Notes: a model not told the origin generated them from the sequence alone. Positions 27,901 through 37,450 are shown, counted from the first letter of the stretch. The stretch is DNA of 42,411 bases from Helochares maculicollis (GCA_033557835.1 JAWQRO010000341.1:1-42411); one strand, 5' to 3'. A program made the numbers and translations.

Positions 27901-30900
27901 GTGATCCCAGAAACACATCTTTGGGGGTGAATGCGATTACTTGTTTCTTGCACGCCTGCCGCCATCAAAACGAGCAAAAAGCCAGAAAATACCTAGCCAA
28001 GGTCTTGTGGCTCTTGAGCTACGACGATGAGTCCACCAGCTTAATGGATGCACTCGATAAGTATTCTGTTGGGGTACCAGCTGCACTTTGGCTCCCTTGG
28101 ACACCACAATTGCTGAATTGTTTGGTTTTATATGAAGGGAACGTTATAATGAATCTGCTATGCCAGGTAAGTGTTCTTACTATTACTCCCTTTTAGTTGA
28201 TATATTTGAAATTGTCCATGAAATACCTGAGAATCTAATAATCCAGTTAAATTATAAACAAAAATAGTAAAATTAATGACATTTCTTCAATCCATTGGTT
28301 TGTGGCCAGGAAACCGTAAAACTGCATATTCTTTCGGAGTGCTTAACTAAATATCAAATTTTTGTCAACTGCGAAAACAACCCAAATTGCAAGTTATTGG
28401 AGTTCTCTCTTCGGACACTCTTAGCACATGTTCCAACCATTTCAGCTTCTTAACTTTTATTTTTCTTACTAAGCTCCTTAAGCATCTCTCTCTCTACTAT
28501 CTATCATATGCCATATGTCTTAACAACTTTCATTCCTATATTTCAAGTCTCTCCTGCTTTGTTCTTGGCATTGTCCATGGTTCACATGCATACTCTCCCT
28601 GAATATCAATACACTGCCGTTCCAACAAGATTCCATTTTATGAATTCCATCACTGAAGCGAGAATCTGGAAGAGCTGCAAAATATGCTTCCACATCTGTT
28701 ATGACATCATTTGATGAAAAACGCTTTCTACGCATGAATTATTTTACGTCTGGAAACAGATGTAAGTTGCTAAGGTCCAAATCTGGTAAATACAATGGAT
28801 GTTCCAATAATTCAAACTTTATTTCATCGATTTTATTCATTGTCAAAATACTCTTATGACACTGTGCATTGTTCTGATGAAAAAGGATTTTTCCTTCTCC
28901 AAAACAGGGTTTTTTTGATGAAATTTTTTGCTTCAACTAGTCTAAAAGTCTATGATAATATTCAGAATTTATTATTTTACCAGTTTGCAAGTAATTCACA
29001 AACAAATTTCCTTTGGCATTCCACGAAACTAATGATAACACGTTCTTCACCAATTTCTTTCGTTTAGGACCTGAAAAACGAGATTCACACCACTCTTTAG
29101 CCTCTTGTTGTGATTTAGGATCATGGTGATAGACCTAACTCTTATCTATAGTAATAAATCGACGCACAATATACATTTTATCCTTTCGAAAACGCTTAAA
29201 ATGCTGCTGAGAAAGTCACATTTCGAAACTGTTTTTCTTCCATTGTTAGCGAATGCAGCACACATTGTGCTCACAGCTTTCTGAATCCCAATACTACAGG
29301 CAAAATATTCCTTTTATTGCACAACGAGATGCCTACTGTAGGGCTTCTACTAAACCTTTTTCAGTCACTAGATGATTTTCCAATACAATATCCTGTATTT
29401 TTCTAGGATTGCTTCCTCTATAAACCGTGTCTCTTTTCATGCACTTTTTCCTTGATCCTTGATCTAAAGGTTACAATAATATACAGAATTTATTGTTTTA
29501 CCCGTTGACAAGTAATTCACCAATAAAATTTCTTTTGCATTTCGATTTCTGGACACGAACTCGTTTCGAAGCCGAAGAACCAGGTTCACACCGCTCTTTA
29601 GCCTCTTGTTGTGATTCAGGATCATGGTGATAGACCCAAGTCTCATCCGTAGTGATCAATCGATGCACAAAATCCATTTAATCTTATCGAAAACTCCTTA
29701 AATGTTTCTGAGAATGTCACATTCGAATGTGATTTAATTCTATTGTTAGCAAATGCGGCGCCCATTGTGCACATTTAACTTTCTGAAACCCAATACATCA
29801 ATCAAAATATTGCTTATACTGTCCAATAAAATCCCTATTGTAAGGCATCTACGATATCTGGTGTTAAAGTTTGATAAAGTTGCATTCGAATGTGTTTTTG
29901 TTCGATTGTTAGCGAATGTGACACCCATTGAGCAGACAGCTTGCTGAAACCCAATACTACAGGCAAAATATTGCTTATATTGCACAATGAGATGACTACT
30001 GTAGGGCTTCTACTGAACTTCTTTCAGTCACTAGACGATTTTCCAATACGATAGCCTGTATTTTTCTATGATTTCTGGTGTTATTGCAGTTTTTTGACGT
30101 CCTTGACATGGATCGTCTTCAAAGCCTGTACAACCACATTTAAATTCACCAACTCATCTTTCTACTGTACTAATTGAAGGCGAAGAGTCCTTACACACTT
30201 TAAATATTCGTTCATAAATATCCTTTATATTTAAACTTTCCAAAAATAAAAATTCAACCACTGCACGATTCTTGATTTGTCCATGGAAAAAAAGTACTTT
30301 GACATGTCGACATGGCTTGTAAACAAAGAATGAATTGACAGATTGAAATGAAACTTCACATACGTTCACATGAAGAGTGTACTAACACAACAGCAAAAAT
30401 TTAGGATAGTAGCAATGCAATTTCTTATCGATGGGCAAAATATGCCAAATAATGTTTTTTTAGATACTTTAAGTGCATCTACATTCATTGTAGAGACGAT
30501 TCCGTAATATTCAAAACTTGATTAGCAAAATTAATTTGACAAATAAACTGATAGTTGTAACCACCGAACACCCATGCTAGAACTGTAAACTACGTGGAAA
30601 AGTAGGAAACAGCGTCTGGCAGATGAATAAGAGAAAGTTATGCTCTTCTTTTTCTTACTTTAGATCGACGATCTCCAGCAGGAGCTGGTGACCAACATTT
30701 AATGATTATCAAAATCAAACAGAAAATGTGGCGTAATGGGATTAATTACAAACAGATGCAAAATAACAATGCCTGCTAAATATATTGTCACAATTACATA
30801 ATTGCATGTCCACGAAAAGCTTGGAAATAGAGGGTAAATTAGACAGTATTTCCGTATAGTCTCTAGTATTCTCAGATTGCCTCCTTTGAGCCTCGAGCTG

Positions 30901-33900
30901 CCTCTTTAAACGACAAATTCTGGAGGCACCGTTGCGACGAAGTTGATATAATCTAGAAAGGAGAACATTGTATTACACATTTGTAACTATTTCTTTGTCA
31001 ATGAAATACTACTAAGAAATCTTCATTATTTTGAAAAATGTTGTACTTTCCTTTTTTCATCTGGAGAACGTAAATGGTTTTTGCTGGTTAATTAGAGCAA
31101 AACAGAACGGTTTTCCAAAGGCAACAGATTCCTACCCTCTTCTATAATTCTAAAAATAAAAAAGTATAATTGAAATATGACTCTTTGTCCTTACAATGCA
31201 TTCACTTTGGTATATATCAAACAATAGCTGTGTTTACCTTACTTCCTTGTCATCCGAAAAGACATACTCTCCTTCAATGGTTTCCACTGACCGATTGTTG
31301 GCTGCTTATTCCGGGTATGAAGAGGGCCTAGCAGGGATTCCAAATACTGGTACAGCAGAAGGTGTCAATGATTTGCGAGTTTGATGCATGATTATGTCTT
31401 CTTGTCGAAAATGTAACTTGCAAAACAAATACACCTTATCTGCCTTCGGTAGGTTGGCAAAAAGAAGCTACTGATTCCTCTTCTCATCTTAAGGAATAGA
31501 AAAAAAACGCCAACCTCTCGGACGAGCTTCGTTGAAACACCACATAAGGGCACCTAGGAAAATGGCATTAGCCACCTACAAATAAAGTATTAACATATAA
31601 GTTAAAAAATACATGATAAGCAAAAATGTTTTACAACAATAAGAGTAATTTTTTTCCGCTTGATTGTTTAACTAATTAATCTTCGCAAAAAAGCTTAAAA
31701 CTAGCTGATCTACGTCATATATGACGTTTAGTTTTATTTCTTGTAGATAATAATCATCAGTTATGTGTTTTTTCTAATTTTTTTTCATTACTGCATTTTT
31801 CAGTTTACTTGCGCAACTACATGACATTAATAATTGTCACAAAATCACTCATTTATTCGTACCTTCTAAGCAATTTAAAAGTAAATTAATATTATACTGC
31901 CTGTTTTAAATTGAAAATTTTAATAATAAATATTATTACAAAATTTGTCTTTCTTAGCTCTCTCAAAACAACAGCACTCGTACAGAAACTATGTAAATGG
32001 CGGTGATTTCAGTTCTACGAAAAGAGTTAGACAACGTACTCTATTGCGATGACCGATCAGGCTCCGTTGAATCTAACGGAGTGTCAAATGTTTCCACTCC
32101 GCTCAATGTAGTTACCCGAGCCTGGTTGTAAAGATAGATTTGAGGCAAAGCCGCCTTTAAATTATAGCAAATTTCAACTCTTCACCATTAATCTTGACTT
32201 TTAAAAACTTTTATATCGTTTCAATCTCTTGCACTTATGAGGGATGGAAAGAAAGTCGATTTCCTAACTCATTACTTTGAGTGGAAATTAGAATCTCAAT
32301 TCTTGTACAGTAAATTTTTGTAAAATATCGTAATTTATTTAAAATGAAAAATACGTCTTATTATTTTTGTTTCTACAAAAAGTCATTTATCATCTCTTAA
32401 CTTCGTTTTCAATTAAATTTGTTTTAAAACGACGAAACACATATTTTTTAATTAAAAAAAAATGTTATTCTTAATTTTTTTATCTGTAGCACAAAAGGGA
32501 TTTGACATATTGATACCTCCATTAGACCACCCCCCCACAGCATTATGAGGTGCATTTTTATAAAATGGAATACCACGTATTTCTCAGCTTTCATAGGAGT
32601 ACAAACATAGCTGAATTCCCATCAATAGCATAATTGCTTTATTCGATATGTGCCTGAAGAACAGAAAAAATTTTAACCCTCCATATACTCTTTCGAAAAT
32701 TAAAATTTTTAAAAACGGCTAAATATTGCTCTCCAAATTTTAAACGAATATTTAAAACTAAAATTTCATGTCTGCAATATCTTTAGTTTTTGAGATAAAA
32801 GATCCGTTAAAAACACCTTCATCCCCTTAGAAAAGGAATTTCAAAAATTCCGTCTTTATTCGTTGCCTACACCATAGAGGGCATGTGTCTAAGACATTTC
32901 ACCTTGGCGTTGATGAAATAGACTTATTATTTATTGCTCACTCGATCTATGGATGCTGCCTGTTTTTCTGACGGATGTGTAAGTTTTGAAAAGGTTTTGC
33001 ATTTCCTTTTTTGCTACCTTTGTTTCACATAGATCAGTTTCGCAGGTAAGTTTCTCTTCATCCATTTCATATTCACTATTATTACTGTTGTCTTGCTTAA
33101 TTGAATTTTTAAGGTATTTCTTAATGTAACAATTCTTTTGTTGGTTCCAGGTTTTTTATACTTTGTGACAGACATCACATATTATACAATTGTTGTTAAT
33201 TTTGAGATCTCTGCATTTTCAGCAAAAAGTTTATGATTTTTATTGAATTAGCTGTAGCTCGACAAGAGTTGCCCCTCTTATATATTGTATTATTCTTTAT
33301 TGAATTAAATTGGAGTACAAAAATAGTTAATTGATTTTCATCAGAAATCTTACGTTTGCATTTATATTCACAGGTTGGTCGTTGTTACCCACAAGCAGTC
33401 TACTTCCCCATAAGGACTCTATATTTAACCCTTCGTACAGCCACGGCTAGAAAAACCAACACAGTTCAACAACAATCCCAAGACAGCCAAAATGAAAGTC
33501 AACCCTCCACCAGCGCTCAAGCCTCGCAACAACAAGACCAAAGCACAGCTGCTTCCTCAGGACCAACGACTGCCGAAGCGGCTGCAATCAAAGCATCTCC
33601 CGCCATGGTGAGGTGCTCAAAAATAATGAAGATGCAGCGAGACATTCACACAACTGTCCTAAGCAGCTTGGAAGGAATCGCCGATCAAATGGAATGGTTT
33701 AGGGAATTCTGGTATGAAGAAGTTGTACGGCAACTTCGCCAAGGCCTGACCAAATGTTACGCCATCGCCTTTGAAAACAGAGAGTCTGTGAACGAAGCGA
33801 AAATCACTCCACACATCCTCAACTTCGTCAAGAAGCTCGTTTCTACTTTCGGGATCGGAGTCGAGAACATCAACAGCTCCACGAACGTTGTTTTCCATTC

Positions 33901-35509
33901 TGCTGCATCCGAAAGTTTGGCTCGGAGAGCGGAGGCAACCTACCAAGATCCTGTTTTCAAGGAAATGAAACAGGATTTCACCAAGGACTTTGACTTCTCA
34001 CAATCGACATCTATGCGACTGCACACACTCATATTCAAACTAAAGAAGTGGATTAAAATCTTGGAGAACCGTTCAAAAATTTTGATCCAGTCATTTTTAA
34101 TAGAGGAGAAATGCAGATTCCTCTCGAATTTCACCTTGAAAACAGCTGAAGTGGAATTACCGGGTGAGTTCTTGCTGCCCAAGCATACCCATTATTATGT
34201 GAGGATAGCCCGATTCATGCCGCGAGTAGACATCGTTCAGAAGCACAACACAGCAGCGAGAAGACTGTACATCCGTGGACATAACGGAAAGATTTACCCA
34301 TATCTGGTGGTTAACGATTCCGGTCTAGCGGACGCGCGCAGAGAGGAGAGAGTCCTTCAATTATTGAGAATGCTCAACCATTACTTGGGGCGACAAAAGG
34401 AGACAGCCAGGAGATTTCTGCACTTCACGGTGCCGAGAGTGGTCGCAGTCTCACAACAAATTCGCCTAGTCGAAGACAATCCAGCATCCGTCTCGTTATT
34501 GGATATATTCAAGAAGGGTTGTACTAAGCTGAATATCGAGCATGACGCCCCGATTCATTATTATTACGAGCGATTGGCAACGGTCCAGAGCAGGGGGATC
34601 AAGGCGAGTCATCAAGTTTATCGCGAGATCCTCAAAAACGTCCAAACAGGAATGGTTCCGCGGACCATGCTGAAGCAGTGGGCTCAGCATACTTTCCCGG
34701 GAGCTACGGATTATTGGCACTTTAGGAAAATGTTTACTCTTCAACTGGCTTTGGCCTGTTTTGCTGAATACGTTCTGCATCTGACCAGGCTCAACCCGGA
34801 CATGATGTATTTACATCAGGATTCTGGGTTGATGAACATTTCCTACTTTAAGTTTGACGTTGATGACAGCACAGGAGAGCTGGACACGACTCGCCCGGTT
34901 CCATTCAGATTGACTCCTAACATCATCGAGTTTTTGTCCCCCATTGGCATAACAGGGCCCTTGACTGCTTCTATGATGGCCACTGCCCGCTGCTTCGTCT
35001 ATCCCAACTTTAAGGTAATTTTTATATCTTCCATTGTCACCTTTCTATTTCAGTAAACTAAGTTTTGTTAATATAACTTACCTTTTCGATATCATAATTA
35101 GAATCTATCTGTGCAGCTGAAAAATTAAGAATTAAAATTTATTTTTCAGATACAAGCTATTCTGCGTCCGATTTTGCGAGACGAGATGGTACTCTCGAGG
35201 ATTAAGAAGCCCGAAGATGCCGAATCTGCTAAAGAAGAGAAACTTACGGAAAGTGAGCAGCTCATAAACATGGTTAACAAAGCCGTCACTTCTATAACTA
35301 ACAGGCTCAACAGCTTGGCTCATTTTGAAGGCATCGACAGCAAGGTAAGTGCCCCCACTTAAATTTATACCAGACATTCATTCTGAATTTCAAATAATAC
35401 TCATACTAATTCATCTCCTCGTTATTTTCAGGTCAACACTTTGGTCGCCGCTGCAAGTAGCCATGACAATTTATGCAGAATGGATCCAGCTTGGCATCCG
35501 TGGCTCTAA
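6116..35509 (+). CDS. TRRAP: TRRAP / Nipped-A, 5'-incomplete, nine exons
   Basis: This is the large scaffold of histone acetyltransferase complexes (SAGA, NuA4/TIP60), which binds activators in the nucleus. The exons are 6116-6518, 6834-8422, 14936-20029, 20134-20264, 26461-27737, 27793-28166, 33374-35014, 35150-35344 and 35432-35509. Every junction is GT-AG, and the sum is 10782 nt, an exact multiple of three: 3593 codons plus TAA. Order seen: HEAT-like helical repeats over about residues 1-2400, a FAT region from about 2430 to 3010, a PI3K-like fold from about 3230, and a C-terminal FATC ending HPWL. As known for this family, the kinase fold lacks the catalytic and DFG residues. Vertebrate TRRAP is about 3860 residues, so a few hundred N-terminal residues lie upstream of the window. 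Identification is by strong recognisable similarity along the whole length. Confidence 0.97.
6585..6779 (+). other. Possible in-frame cassette exon of TRRAP
   Basis: Inside the 315-bp intron 6519-6833 there is a second good acceptor (CTAAC branch-like motif, pyrimidine tract, TTTTAG ending at 6584) and a donor GAG|GTAATC at 6780. The 195-nt segment between them is 65 codons, keeps phase with both flanking exons and has no stop. It would leave introns of 66 and 54 bp, the same size as the 55-bp intron 27738-27792. The encoded peptide is Cys-, Pro- and His-containing and matches nothing I recognise; vertebrate TRRAP joins the flanks directly. Exon status is an inference. Confidence 0.4.
6834..8422 (+). 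CDS. TRRAP: TRRAP exon, HEAT repeats with low-complexity linker
   Basis: The exon starts after TTTGCAG and ends CAG|GTAGTA. It encodes 530 residues that include the conserved LRPLAYSTLADLVHHVRQ and KEPYNYFLLLRALFRSIGGG stretches. A poorly conserved linker at about 7201-7350, rich in Gln, Ala and Pro, sits where vertebrate TRRAP has a Pro/Ala-rich insert. A longer open frame begins with ATG at 6632 and runs into this exon, but that ATG lies upstream of the acceptor and is not the gene start. Confidence 0.96.
8423..9343 (+). other. AT-rich TRRAP intron start
   Basis: Follows donor CAG|GTAGTA. No protein-like or structured signal was noticed in either strand. Confidence 0.5.
9344..11150 (+). 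mobile_element. Tigger/pogo-type DNA transposon relic
   Basis: CAGTAGAAACCG at 9344 after TA resembles the left terminal repeat of Tigger/pogo elements. The plus strand then reads, with stops and frameshifts, a CENP-B-like DNA-binding region (VNQALIRWI near 9800, LQEKANIFAARF near 9870), the catalytic-domain blocks NATETGLFYKL near 10050 and LLLVDNCPAHP near 10360, and LQPMDQGIIWSLKTNY near 10455, typical of this family. Open tails at 10570-10758 and 10766-10954 are its acidic C-terminus. The right terminal repeat was not found, so the right edge is approximate. Confidence 0.8.
11212..12300 (+). mobile_element. Mos1-like (mauritiana) mariner, copy 2
   Basis: The left repeat CCAGGTGCGCAAATTT begins at 11212 after TA; the right end is a diverged inverted copy near 12300. 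Transposase begins at ATG 11289 and breaks several times. The C-terminal half is open from 11716 to 12252 and carries GDDKW, QHDDAPAH and PDLAPSN. The third catalytic Asp is Asn, and a few residues after it are deleted, so this copy cannot be active. It lies between the Tigger relic and the LINE below, directly abutting the latter. Confidence 0.88.
12303..14040 (+). mobile_element. RTE-like LINE fragment, 5'-truncated
   Basis: The plus strand shows, in broken frames, a linker with YENLYKSP near 12480, VEMALKYLKNGG near 12545, GDIRNYRSISLLPV near 12690, FIDFKKAFHSI near 12905, KGVRQDDSISPKLF near 13060 and the RT active-site block LQFADDIVL near 13185. A C-terminal block VRRTDNRWTTRLIEW near 13870, seen in many insect RTE-like elements, follows. 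Stops are frequent. The element lacks its endonuclease half and begins where the Mos1-like mariner ends. Clade assignment is by motif style only. Confidence 0.78.
13335..13618 (+). repeat. Internal tandem duplication in the LINE
   Basis: Two diverged copies of one segment lie in tandem: about 13335-13462 and 13487-13618, period about 152 bp. Shared landmarks include AACAAGTTGACGAA, CTTAGGCCAAGCTGTC and GAATTACACCA-type ends. The second copy continues into the following LINE sequence. Confidence 0.7.
14041..14935 (+). other. AT-rich TRRAP intron end
   Basis: Nothing recognised apart from the TTTGCAG acceptor for the giant exon at 14936. Confidence 0.5.
14936..20029 (+). CDS. TRRAP: TRRAP giant exon (central HEAT solenoid)
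   Basis: This single exon of 5094 bp encodes 1698 residues, nearly half of the protein in the window. It starts after TTTGCAG, continuing N-D-Q from the preceding exon into V-A-Q with the conserved VLGKFGGGNRKM, and ends AAC|GTGAGT. It is noticeably richer in GC than the introns on either side. Low-similarity loops occur near 18250-18370 (acidic, then Ser/Gln) and 19680-19830 (acidic, with the sequence IKEEILDMD). No frameshift or stop is present over the whole exon. Confidence 0.97.
20134..20264 (+). CDS. TRRAP: TRRAP short exon
   Basis: This 131-bp exon follows a 104-bp intron. The acceptor is TTTTGCAG and the donor CC|GTAAGT. It encodes 43 residues plus two bases, containing the conserved QPSAINVFAEAM stretch. 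The split codon is completed after the next intron to give proline, then H-I-M-K-Y-V-G, matching the family. Confidence 0.93.
20390..20511 (+). repeat. Unnamed dispersed repeat, copy 1
   Basis: The segment with GCAATGAATAA, TTTTTGAAATTCCT and ACTCAAAAACTAAA in fixed spacing recurs in inverted orientation at about 32790-32880. The two copies are strongly diverged. The family is not identified. Confidence 0.45.
22395..23641 (-). mobile_element. Mos1-like (mauritiana) mariner, copy 3, nested in LINE
   Basis: Left end CCAAGTGTGCAAGTTT after TA at 22393-22394, right end an inverted TGCACACCTG near 23640; both diverged from copies 1 and 2. The minus-strand remnants include LRHVMIFLFNQKKKASES near 23430, KWVPHKLNERQMER near 23150 and a long degenerate C-terminal part. 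The element cuts the LINE between its endonuclease and RT halves. Confidence 0.83.
24950..24991. repeat. C18 followed by (CT)n microsatellite
   Basis: Eighteen consecutive C (24950-24967) are followed by a CT dinucleotide run to about 24991. It lies between the ORF1-like and endonuclease parts of the reverse-strand LINE (G-run on the LINE's sense strand). Length is prone to assembly error. Confidence 0.9.
25991..26460 (+). other. TRRAP intron end with short imperfect repeat
   Basis: AT-rich. The phrase ATTGCAGGGTGTA occurs at about 26241 and 26315 in two related blocks about 75 bp apart. The TTGTTACAG acceptor of the next exon closes it. No gene is seen. Confidence 0.45.
26461..27737 (+). 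CDS. TRRAP: TRRAP exon, start of FAT domain
   Basis: The acceptor is TTGTTACAG and the donor GCA|GTAAGT. The exon encodes about 426 residues of the TPR-like FAT region, with conserved stretches CEEDMWAGLWQ, YEQHGFFEQAQ, HSLHDMK-type and DCFQKIRQQVKCYLQ. The first in-frame ATG (26468) is internal: the reading frame is entered through a codon split with the preceding exon. Confidence 0.96.
27793..28166 (+). CDS. TRRAP: TRRAP exon, FAT domain
   Basis: This exon is separated from the previous one by a 55-bp intron with both splice signals intact. It encodes 125 residues with the conserved DEANKAFSAAVQMHD and KARKYLAKVLWLLSYDD stretches, and ends CAG|GTAAGT. Confidence 0.96.
28520..30457 (-). mobile_element. 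Composite mariner relic with repeated central segments
   Basis: Minus-strand transposase pieces run from a terminal-repeat-like end near 30457, an N-terminal region at 30369-30154 (AVVEFLFLESLNIKDIYER, VCKDSSPSIS), to the C-terminal end at 28735-28520 (KRFSSNDVITDVEAYFAALPD). The central part is present about three times in overlapping tandem blocks: about 30080-29870, 29860-29460 and 29440-28950, each with its own copy of the VTE...VEALQ or GFRKL and YHHDP landmarks. Catalytic positions are damaged: the second Asp reads Asn (HQNNAQCH) and the third also (DLSNLHL). The element is the same family as 38118-39373. The lower edge is approximate. Confidence 0.75.
30458..30700. other. AT-rich spacer
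   Basis: Between the mariner and the THAP-like relic. Nothing recognised. Confidence 0.4.
30700..31580 (-). pseudogene. THAP-domain / P-element (THAP9-like) transposase relic
   Basis: On the minus strand, 31560-31380 reads as a THAP zinc-finger C-terminal half: FFSIP near 31505, ANLPKADK near 31455, CKLHF near 31415, then QTRKSLTPSAVPVFGIP to about 31335, matching the C-x2-H and AVP-x-F landmarks of THAP domains. The first Cys pair is not visible. Stops follow. After a TTTCTAG acceptor-like site, 30955-30750 is open and reads a basic coiled region (CRLKRQLEAQRRQ) then LPSISKLFVDMQLC, a block often found after the THAP domain in THAP9/P-like proteins. The two pieces could be exons of one decayed gene. 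No catalytic core was found. Confidence 0.55.
31581..33373 (+). other. AT-rich TRRAP intron end
   Basis: No gene recognised. It holds a short less AT-rich patch at 31975-32130 with a small palindrome (TCCGTT, 6-nt spacer, AACGGA), a C8 run at 32530-32537, the second copy of the unnamed repeat, and the TTCACAG acceptor. Confidence 0.45.
32790..32880 (-). repeat. Unnamed dispersed repeat, copy 2
   Basis: Inverted relative of 20390-20511. The minus strand reads GCAACGAATAAA, TTTTTGAAATTCC and ATCTCAAAAACTAAA with the same order and nearly the same spacing. Confidence 0.45.
33374..35014 (+). CDS. TRRAP: TRRAP exon, end of FAT and PI3K-like pseudokinase
   Basis: This 1641-bp exon is entered at VGRCYPQAVYFPIRTL. 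Residues encoded by about 33440-33600 form a Gln/Ser/Thr-rich insert absent from conserved family blocks. Then follow KITPHILNFVKKLVSTFG, the kinase N-lobe-like block around ARRLYIRGHNGKIYPYL, and the C-lobe around HTFPGATDYWHFRKMF. The positions that carry the catalytic Asp/Asn and DFG in active PI3K-like kinases are replaced (region MYLHQDSG to FKFDVDD), the expected pseudokinase state. Confidence 0.96.
35150..35344 (+). CDS. TRRAP: TRRAP penultimate exon
   Basis: The acceptor is TTTTTCAG and the donor AAG|GTAAGT. It encodes 65 residues containing the conserved LRDEM stretch, a charged Lys/Glu-rich linker and the conserved RLNSLAHFEG just before FATC. Confidence 0.95.
35432..35509 (+). CDS. 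TRRAP: TRRAP terminal exon (FATC)
   Basis: This 78-bp exon begins after TTTTCAG and encodes the invariant FATC tail, V-N-T-L-V-A-A-A through D-P-A-W-H-P-W-L, followed by TAA at 35507-35509. The terminal Trp-Leu is a family hallmark. Confidence 0.97.
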   Translation, partial: VNTLVAAASSHDNLCRMDPAWHPWL

Positions 35510-35815
35510 ACGCCATTTGAACCCCCCATTCATTCCTCGACAAATCGGCTATACCAACATAGTATTGATTAGATAGTTATATTTTTATTCAAAGTTCATT
35601 TAATTCATAGGTGACAAACTGAAATAGGCGTGTGTTTAAGTTATCGTTTAGAGTAATTATTTTTCCTACGCTATATAGGTTAACATGCAATGTAAATATG
35701 TACATAAATTAAAAATTGATAGGCGGACGTACTGAAAACTTTAAATTAAGGGAAAGAGAGATTTTCATTGTAACGTATGATTTTTGATTAATAAAGCGAT
35801 TTATAATTATTAACT
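35510..35815 (+). promoter_or_regulatory. TRRAP 3' UTR with poly(A) signal
   Basis: AT-rich non-coding sequence follows the stop codon. A canonical AATAAA is at 35790-35795, about 280 bp past the stop, so cleavage is expected near 35810-35820. The end is inferred from the signal only. Confidence 0.65.
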
Positions 35816-36350
35816 ATCAGTTTATTCTTGTTAATTCTGACATTCAATTCACAGTTTTTGCAGGTTTGGTTTATAGCTGAGCTACTAGAGAACAAATGAA
35901 ACCTCCCCGTCTTTCTTATCCTTACTTAGAATTGTAGATTATTAATACCAAACGGCAGTTCATAGAAGCGAAACTATCCACATTTTCGAGAAATGAGCAA
36001 GACTATAGAAAATATGAATGAAAAATTATAATCTCGATATTTTGACGTATTGCAACGTTTGAAGTGCTGAATCAACTTTAATCAGTTTTGCTGTCTATCT
36101 ATTTTGTACCATAGGAATAATCAAAAGCAATTTTTTGTCATATTGGGTAGACCTGGGAATAAAAGAGGATAAAAAAGCTGCTGCACCTACGCTAGAAATT
36201 GGGAAATGTGTCACAACAAATAAGTTTAGGCAAAATAGAAAACTAAAACTGGAACTTTACTTGCATATCTCGAGAACATATTAGTGCCTGGACAGGTAGT
36301 TTTCAGTTGAAAACATTTACATTATAAGAAAGTCGAAGTACAATCAAAAT
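35816..36350. other. Intergenic AT-rich sequence
   Basis: Between the TRRAP 3' end and the repeat field. Nothing recognised. Confidence 0.45.
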
Positions 36351-36359
36351 CGAATAAGC

Positions 36360-37450
36360 TTCTCTTAATCGGGATTCATCGCTTTGATCACATCATCCTG
36401 AATCCTCAATTCTGTTCTTCTTTTCAGTTTTATATTTTTAGGTGTTTAATCACATCAATTAGAATTTCTTATCCTGAATCCATGCAGTTTTTGAAACTGT
36501 AAACATTAAATACAAAAATGCTGCTTTTATCCCTGAATTGTTAATCCTGTATGCTTGGATTAATAGTCCTAATATTTTAAATGATTCATCTCAAATCTTC
36601 CATCCTAAAGACCTGAAGTTTTACTTTTGATAGCTTAATTTTCCGTAGTTCATTTCATCCTAAATCCTTACTTGCAATCGTCTACTGCTTTGTAGGTTTA
36701 TAATATTAGGTTTCTTAGTCTTCAGATTTCAATGTCAACTTGTTTCTGACCTATTCATTAATTTTGGAAAATTCATCAATAATTCTGATAGAATTGTTTT
36801 CTTTCAAATTTAAAAATCAACAGTTTAAATTTGTCATCCTGAATTCTTTACATTGATCCTGTTAATTAGCTATTTTTAGTATTTCCTCCTTAATAATTGA
36901 TTGTGGTCCAGAAACTGAGCGCTTTTGACATTTGTAACGGTGTTTCTTGAAATTTCATTCCACACTTTTAGATTTACAATTCTTATAATTTCAATGCTAA
37001 ATCTAGCATTTTGAACTTTAAAAATTGCGTTTCCTATTTTAGAACCTTAACGTTCCTACTCTTACAAATAAATTTCAGATTTCGAGACGGCTATTAAATG
37101 GTCTTCAGAATAGCTCATTCCGAAATCTTGATTTTGAGACTGTAATTTTGGGATCTCAATCCTGACAGTTTATCTGTTCCAGCCCAAATCGAGTTCTTTT
37201 GGGTTTGTAATCCGATTATTTTGAATCTTGAATCTTGTACTTTGTATCCTAAAAATTGTGCTTCTGATTTTGGAACTGTAAGATTTCAGTTTCGAATTCT
37301 AGTTTTGATTTTGTGAGTAGGATAACTTACATTGTTAATCTTAGTTCTTTAAATGATTCATTCTATCTAAATTTATAATTTTTATGCTGCAATTTCTAAC
37401 TATCAATTTTGATAATTTAGATGTTTCATCCCAAATCTTTAATTATTGAT
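36360..37450. repeat. Degenerate short-period repeat field
   Basis: Variants of ATCCTGAATC/ATCCTAAATC and of TTTTGGAACTGTAA/TTTTGAGACTGTAA recur many times at irregular spacing of roughly 30-70 bp across this kilobase. It looks like a very old, diverged minisatellite or simple-sequence expansion. No unit boundary is certain. Confidence 0.5.

Noticed and set aside
31975..32130. Less AT-rich patch with a small palindrome, considered as a promoter or an exon
   Set aside because: No splice pair or conserved peptide was found, and the palindrome is only six bases per arm.
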